DNA from: Thiomicrorhabdus sp. ZW0627
Lineage (GTDB): Bacteria > Pseudomonadota > Gammaproteobacteria > Thiomicrospirales > Thiomicrospiraceae
Assembly (NCBI RefSeq): GCF_029767005.1
Contig: NZ_JARUQR010000003.1
Coordinates: forward strand, 62,001 to 126,000
DNA: 64,000 nt
Direction: 5' to 3'
The notes beneath the pieces are model-generated. The model ran no database searches, had not been told where the DNA came from, and saw only the letters and a program-made list of their open reading frames with translations. Each line of letters begins with the position of its first letter. Within the stretch, counting starts at the first letter, position 1. The translations under genes and the position numbers were made by a program. Positions 57,479 through 64,000 of this stretch are shown in pieces.

Positions 57479-58015
57479 ATGGCAGAATTAATGACAATTG
57501 CAAGACCTTATGCTGAAGCTGCTTTTGCTATCGCAAAAGAGAAAAATCAGCTGACAGAGTGGTCTGAAGAGCTAGCAAATCTTGCTGCAATCGCTTCTGA
57601 TGAAGCAATGCAGGCAATGATTGCGAACCCAGCTTACACAGACGAAAACGTGTTATCCGTTTTTGAATCTGTATTGGGAGCGAATCTTTCCGCTGAAGGT
57701 AAAAGCCTTCTTGCTGTAATGGCTGAAAATAAACGTTTAGCTGCACTTCCAGATCTTTCCGAAACTTTTGAAGAGTTGAAGGCTGTGGAAGAGAAACGCG
57801 TAAGAGCGACGGTTATTTCAGCGCGCAAAGCTACGGTTGAGCAGAAGAAAAAATTAAGTGCTGCTTTAAATGCTAAGTTTGATGCCGAAGTAGAGATTAC
57901 TTATGAGGAAGATCCAAGCTTAATCGCTGGAATCAAAATCAAAGTCGGCGACTGGGCCATCGATGGTTCAGCAGTATCGCAACTTAACAAACTTGGCGCA
58001 GCAATCGCCCAATAA
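57479..58015 (+). CDS. atpH: F-type ATP synthase subunit delta
   Basis: A 178-aa F1 connector subunit (OSCP-like). It opens MTIARPYAEAAFAIAKEKN and carries the C-terminal signature VRATVISARKATVEQKKKL and DPSLIAGIKIKVGDWAIDGS. It starts 10 bp after atpF. Confidence 0.95.
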   Translation: MAELMTIARPYAEAAFAIAKEKNQLTEWSEELANLAAIASDEAMQAMIANPAYTDENVLSVFESVLGANLSAEGKSLLAVMAENKRLAALPDLSETFEELKAVEEKRVRATVISARKATVEQKKKLSAALNAKFDAEVEITYEEDPSLIAGIKIKVGDWAIDGSAVSQLNKLGAAIAQ

Positions 58016-58030
58016 TGGAGAGGAACACAC

Positions 58031-59572
58031 ATGCAATTGAATGCCTCTGAAATCAGTAACCTAATTAAAGACCGCATCGCCGGTTTTGACGGTGCTGCAG
58101 AGTCTGGCAGTGAAGGGACAGTCGTTAGCATCGCTGACGGTATTGCTCTTATTCACGGCGTGTCAGATGTAATGTATGGTGAGATGGTTCAATTCGACGA
58201 AAACACTTTCGGTATGGCGCTTAACCTTGAGCGTGATTCTGTAGGTGTTGTTATTCTAGGTGAATTTGAACACATCTCTGAAGGTGACAAAGTCACTTGT
58301 ACTGGACGTATCTTAGAAGTGCCAGTAGGTCCTGAATTGAACGGTCGTGTAGTTGACGCCCTAGGTCGTCCTATCGACGGTAAAGGTTCTATCGACGCTA
58401 AAGTCACTTCACCAATCGAGCGTATCGCTCCTGGTGTTATCGATCGTAAGTCTGTAGATCAGCCTATGATGACTGGTATTAAGTCTATCGACTCTATGAT
58501 TCCAGTCGGTCGTGGACAGCGTGAGTTGATCATCGGTGACCGCCAGACTGGTAAAACAGCTATTGCAATCGACGCAATCATTTCCCAGAAAAACACTGGT
58601 GTTAAATGTATCTACGTTGCAATGGGTCAGAAAGCATCTACTGTTAACAATGTAGCTCGTAAGCTTGAAGAATACGGTGCTATGGAAAACACGGTTATCG
58701 TTGCAGCTAACGCTTCAGATCCTGCTGCTCTTCAGTACATGGCAGCTTATGCTGGTTGTGCGATGGGTGAGTACTATCGTGACCGTGGTGAAGATGCATT
58801 GATCATCTATGATGATTTGACCAAGCAAGCTCAGGCTTACCGTCAAATTTCATTGTTGCTACGTCGTCCTCCTGGACGTGAAGCTTTCCCTGGTGATGTT
58901 TTCTATCTACATTCACGTCTACTTGAGCGCGCTGCTCGTGTAAACGAAGATTATGTTGAAAGATTCACTAACGGTGAAGTAAAAGGTAAGACCGGTTCTT
59001 TGACTGCTCTACCTATTATTGAAACTCAAGCGGGTGACGTTTCTGCATTCGTACCGACTAACGTAATTTCTATCACTGATGGTCAGATCTTCCTTGAAAC
59101 TGGATTGTTCACTCAAGGTATCCGTCCTGCTGTGAACGCTGGTCTTTCTGTATCACGTGTTGGTGGTGCTGCTCAGACTAAAGCGATCAAGAAATTAGGT
59201 GGTGGTATTCGTCTTGACTTGGCACAGTACCGTGAATTGGCTGCTTTCGCTCAGTTCGCATCAGATCTTGATGCTGCAACTAAAGCACAGCTAGAACGTG
59301 GTAAGCGTGTAACCGAGCTGATGAAGCAGAAGCAATATTCACCTTTGACTATTGCTGAGATGGCAGTATCTCTATATGCCGCTAACGAAGGATACTTGGA
59401 CGATATCGAAGTCGAAAAAGTATTGGATTTCGAAGCTGCATTACATGCCTCCCTAAACTCTGAACATGCTGAACTAGCCGCCAAGATCAATGAGAAAGGT
59501 GGTTGGGATGATGAAATCGTAACAGGTGTTAAAGCTTGTATCGAGTCATTCAAAACAAACGGCGTTTACTAA
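58031..59572 (+). CDS. atpA: F-type ATP synthase subunit alpha
   Basis: A 513-aa noncatalytic nucleotide-binding subunit, the same length as in E. coli. Walker A is [13 protein letters not shown], and the signature [17 protein letters not shown] is present with the arginine finger. It lies between atpH and atpG in the canonical order. Confidence 0.98.
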   Translation: MQLNASEISNLIKDRIAGFDGAAESGSEGTVVSIADGIALIHGVSDVMYGEMVQFDENTFGMALNLERDSVGVVILGEFEHISEGDKVTCTGRILEVPVGPELNGRVVDALGRPIDGKGSIDAKVTSPIERIAPGVIDRKSVDQPMMTGIKSIDSMIPVGRGQRELIIGDRQTGKTAIAIDAIISQKNTGVKCIYVAMGQKASTVNNVARKLEEYGAMENTVIVAANASDPAALQYMAAYAGCAMGEYYRDRGEDALIIYDDLTKQAQAYRQISLLLRRPPGREAFPGDVFYLHSRLLERAARVNEDYVERFTNGEVKGKTGSLTALPIIETQAGDVSAFVPTNVISITDGQIFLETGLFTQGIRPAVNAGLSVSRVGGAAQTKAIKKLGGGIRLDLAQYRELAAFAQFASDLDAATKAQLERGKRVTELMKQKQYSPLTIAEMAVSLYAANEGYLDDIEVEKVLDFEAALHASLNSEHAELAAKINEKGGWDDEIVTGVKACIESFKTNGVY

Positions 59573-59587
59573 GATAAGGGGTAGGCC

Positions 59588-61863
<2,276 letters not shown>

Positions 61864-61869
61864 TTGATC

Positions 61870-62304
61870 ATGGCAGTCACAATGCAAGTCGATATTGTAA
61901 GTGCAGAAGGTGAAATCTTTTCTGGTAAAGTTGAGATGCTTTTTGCACAGGCTGCCGATGGTGAGGTTGGTGTTATGCCTCATCATACCCAGTTCCTTAG
62001 CCAGTTAAAGCCTGGAACAGTACGTGTAGTTAGTGGTGACGAAGAACAACATTTCTACGTCAACAGCGGCATCATCGAAATTCAGCCAAGTGTAGTAACG
62101 GTTTTGGCCGATACTGCTGTTCGTGCTGCAGACCTTGATGAAGCTGAAGCTGAAGCGGCTAAACAGCGTGCTGAAGAAGCAATGGCCAATGCCAAGTCCG
62201 ATACGGATATCGCAAGAGCTCAAGTTGAGTTGGCGGAAGCGGTTGCTCAGATTCAGACGATCTCTAAATTAAGAGACCGTTTGCATAAAACTGGGTTGGC
62301 ATAA
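61870..62304 (+). CDS. atpC: F-type ATP synthase subunit epsilon
   Basis: A 144-aa central-stalk subunit. The N-terminal beta sandwich has MQVDIVSAEGEIFSG, VGVMPHHTQFLSQLKPG and VNSGIIEIQPSVVTVLAD, followed by a two-helix C-terminal domain. ATG 61870 is preferred over a TTG 6 bp upstream. It is the last atp gene, followed by a terminator. Confidence 0.96.
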   Translation: MAVTMQVDIVSAEGEIFSGKVEMLFAQAADGEVGVMPHHTQFLSQLKPGTVRVVSGDEEQHFYVNSGIIEIQPSVVTVLADTAVRAADLDEAEAEAAKQRAEEAMANAKSDTDIARAQVELAEAVAQIQTISKLRDRLHKTGLA

Positions 62305-62320
62305 TTGTTAATCTTTGTGA

Positions 62321-62348
62321 AAAAGCGCCTTCATGGCGCTTTTTTTTC
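62321..62348 (+). terminator. Intrinsic terminator of the atp operon
   Basis: 9-bp stem AAAAGCGCC (62321-62329) / GGCGCTTTT (62335-62343) with a 5-nt loop and a T8-type tract. Confidence 0.9.
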
Positions 62349-62390
62349 CTCTAGTGTTTTTAAATGATTCTTTATTCATTCGCTTTTGCT

Positions 62391-62408
62391 TATTGAATTT
62401 ATTCAATA
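62391..62408. promoter_or_regulatory. Inverted repeat upstream of glmU
   Basis: Perfect repeat TATTGAAT-TT-ATTCAATA, about 85 bp before the glmU start. It resembles an FNR/CRP-like half-site spacing (TTGAA-n4-TTCAA) but does not match FNR exactly. A TATAAT at 62455-62460 could be the glmU -10. Confidence 0.35.
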
Positions 62409-62492
62409 GTGATACGATCCCATGCGTTTTTCACAAGCAATTATCTAAAAGCACTATAATTTGTTATATCTTTTGTCTTCAAATTCACAGGT

Positions 62493-63863
62493 ATGAGTAT
62501 GTCCTTAAAGGTCGTGATCCTTGCCGCAGGTAAAGGTACGCGAATGCGTTCTTCCTTACCTAAAGTCTTACAGCCGTTAGCGCAAAAACCGTTACTCCAG
62601 CATGTTATTGATACTGCCGAACAGTTGGAACCTATTCAAATTGTCACAGTTATCGGTCATGGTGCAGAGCTTGTACGTGAAACGGTAACCGGTAGCGGCC
62701 TGGTATTCACCATGCAGGCATCCCAATTGGGAACTGGACACGCTGTAGTGCAAGCCAATGGTTATTACGAAGATGACGATACTGTATTGATTCTTTACGG
62801 TGATGTCCCGCTTACTGCTGAATCGACACTTCAGGATCTGTTATCTCAAGTTGATGACAGTCACCCATTGGCGTTACTGACTATTACGCTGGAAGATGCA
62901 AGCGGTTATGGGCGAATCGTACGTGACCAACACTATCAGGTCCAGGCCATCGTAGAAGAAAAGGATGCAACTACCGAAGAGAAAGCCATCAAAGAGGTCA
63001 ATACTGGAATCATGGCTGTTAAGGGCCAGTACCTGAAAAAATGGTTGTCTAATCTTTCATCGGATAACGCACAAGGCGAATACTACCTAACCGATATTAT
63101 CCAAATGTGTGTAGAAGATGGGTTCACCGTTCATACGACACAGCCACAGCGTATTCTTGAAGTGCTGGGGGTAAATGACAAGATCCAGCTCCAAAATCTG
63201 GAACGTCAATATCAGAAGGGCTTGGCTGAAGCACTTATGAAGCAAGGTACGACATTGATTGATGCAGATCGTTTGGACATCCGTGGAAATGTCAGTGTTG
63301 GTATGGATGTGACAATTGATGCTAACGTGATATTCGAAGGGACCAACCACCTTGGAGACGGTGTTTCTATTGGAGCGAACTGTATCCTAAAAAATGTCAC
63401 TATCGGAGCGGGAACTGTTATCCATCCTTTCAGTCATCTTGAGGATTGTATTGTCGGACGCGATTGTACGATTGGGCCATACGCCCGGTTAAGACCGGGA
63501 TCGGAATTGGCAGACTTGGTACGAATCGGTAATTTTGTTGAAACCAAAAAAGCTAAAATCGGCCAGGGGTCTAAAGTGAATCATTTGAGTTACATCGGTG
63601 ATACCTTGATGGGGGCTGATGTTAACATTGGGGCTGGAACCATCACCTGCAATTATGATGGCGTCAACAAACACCTGACAGAAATCGGTGACCGTGTGTT
63701 TGTCGGATCGGATACCCAGCTGGTCGCACCGGTTAAAATCAACGACGGGGCAACCATCGGAGCTGGTTCGACCATCACAAAAGAAGCACCGGCAGAAGAG
63801 TTGACCCTGAGTCGTTCGAAACAGCTGACGATCAAGGGCTGGGCCAAACCCAGTAAGAAATAA
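62493..63863 (+). CDS. glmU: Bifunctional GlcN-1-P acetyltransferase / UDP-GlcNAc pyrophosphorylase
   Basis: A 456-aa enzyme making UDP-GlcNAc for peptidoglycan and LPS. The N-terminal pyrophosphorylase has VILAAGKGTRMRSSLPKVL. The C-terminal left-handed beta helix shows hexapeptide repeats (about residues 260-440) and the acetyltransferase block FVETKKAKIGQGSKVNHLSY. ATG 62493 or 62499 could start it. The stop codon abuts a palindrome copy. Confidence 0.97.
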   Translation: MSMSLKVVILAAGKGTRMRSSLPKVLQPLAQKPLLQHVIDTAEQLEPIQIVTVIGHGAELVRETVTGSGLVFTMQASQLGTGHAVVQANGYYEDDDTVLILYGDVPLTAESTLQDLLSQVDDSHPLALLTITLEDASGYGRIVRDQHYQVQAIVEEKDATTEEKAIKEVNTGIMAVKGQYLKKWLSNLSSDNAQGEYYLTDIIQMCVEDGFTVHTTQPQRILEVLGVNDKIQLQNLERQYQKGLAEALMKQGTTLIDADRLDIRGNVSVGMDVTIDANVIFEGTNHLGDGVSIGANCILKNVTIGAGTVIHPFSHLEDCIVGRDCTIGPYARLRPGSELADLVRIGNFVETKKAKIGQGSKVNHLSYIGDTLMGADVNIGAGTITCNYDGVNKHLTEIGDRVFVGSDTQLVAPVKINDGATIGAGSTITKEAPAEELTLSRSKQLTIKGWAKPSKK

Positions 63864-63873
63864 ACAGGCCTGT
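63864..63873. repeat. ACAGGCCTGT dispersed palindrome, copy 10
   Basis: Exact copy within AACAGGCCTGTT (63863-63874); its first A is the last base of the glmU stop codon. Followed by GGGTTTTTC. Confidence 0.8.
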
Positions 63874-63883
63874 TGGGTTTTTC

Positions 63884-64000
63884 GTGCGATATATAACACT
63901 TGCTCCTGAACTGGCCGAGCCATTTAAAACAGCTTTGCAAAACCATGGTTGGCAGTTAAAGGGTCAGGATGCCGGTCAAGCGCATTTAGTCGGTTGGGGG
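63884..64000 (+). CDS. Open frame running off the window, product not identified
   Basis: From a GTG at 63884 the frame stays open for 39 codons to the window end (VRYITLAPELAEPFKTAL ... HLVGWG). It follows glmU by 20 bp. No ribosome site is clear and the visible part matches no family I recognise, so it may be the start of a gene or a chance frame. Confidence 0.4.
   Translation, partial: MRYITLAPELAEPFKTALQNHGWQLKGQDAGQAHLVGWG

Overview
The window is a chromosomal segment centred on the replication origin of a gammaproteobacterium. A class I phosphoribulokinase (Calvin cycle) next to gyrB, paired Na+/H+ antiporters (nhaD and nhaA), a system II cytochrome c maturation operon and the overall protein flavour suggest an autotrophic, probably sulfur-oxidising marine lineage of the Thiomicrospira / Hydrogenovibrio / Thiomicrorhabdus type. 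The lineage is an inference; the autotrophic marker is read directly from the sequence.

Layout. 0-8 kb: the 5' part of leuA with a divergent Lrp-type regulator, a Nudix hydrolase, divergent nhaD/nhaA, mlaA behind an OxyR-type regulator, and a nitroreductase. The oxyR-nitroreductase spacer holds an unexpected cluster of DnaA boxes. 8-20 kb: acetolactate synthase with a small conserved partner, the resB-ccsA-dsbA operon, engB, an outer-membrane protein, polA, thrB and tsaC. 20-27 kb: an M48 lipoprotein protease with a DUF4197 protein, hemF-hslR, a beta-barrel protein, a DUF389 protein and phosphoribulokinase. 27-36 kb: gyrB, hsp20, recF, a CDF transporter, dnaN and dnaA, then the probable oriC (35.5-35.7 kb). 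36-43 kb: a TSUP permease, rpmH-rnpA-yidC, a small unknown gene, mnmE, yigZ and a CHAD protein. 43-50 kb: small unknowns, a DyP peroxidase with a thioredoxin-like protein, queF, a truncated haemoglobin, a chemoreceptor and a lipoprotein. 50-64 kb: mnmG-rsmG-parA-parB, the complete atp operon with two AtpI/AtpZ-type genes, glmU, and an open frame running off the end.

The pieces form an ancestral-type origin region. dnaA-dnaN-recF-gyrB runs leftward and rpmH-rnpA-yidC-mnmE ... mnmG-rsmG-parAB-atp runs rightward, so gene orientation switches at the DnaA-box-rich gap beside dnaA. Two perfect 16-bp parS sites, targets of the encoded ParB, lie inside tsaC and yigZ on either side of oriC.

The most unusual signal is a short palindrome, ACAGGCCTGT. 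It occurs eight times exactly and twice with one change in intergenic DNA, nearly always within about 20 bp of a stop codon. It looks like a genome-wide dispersed motif (uptake-like, terminator-like or protein-binding) that gene annotation does not explain. No tRNA, rRNA, CRISPR, insertion sequence, prophage or obvious pseudogene was seen.
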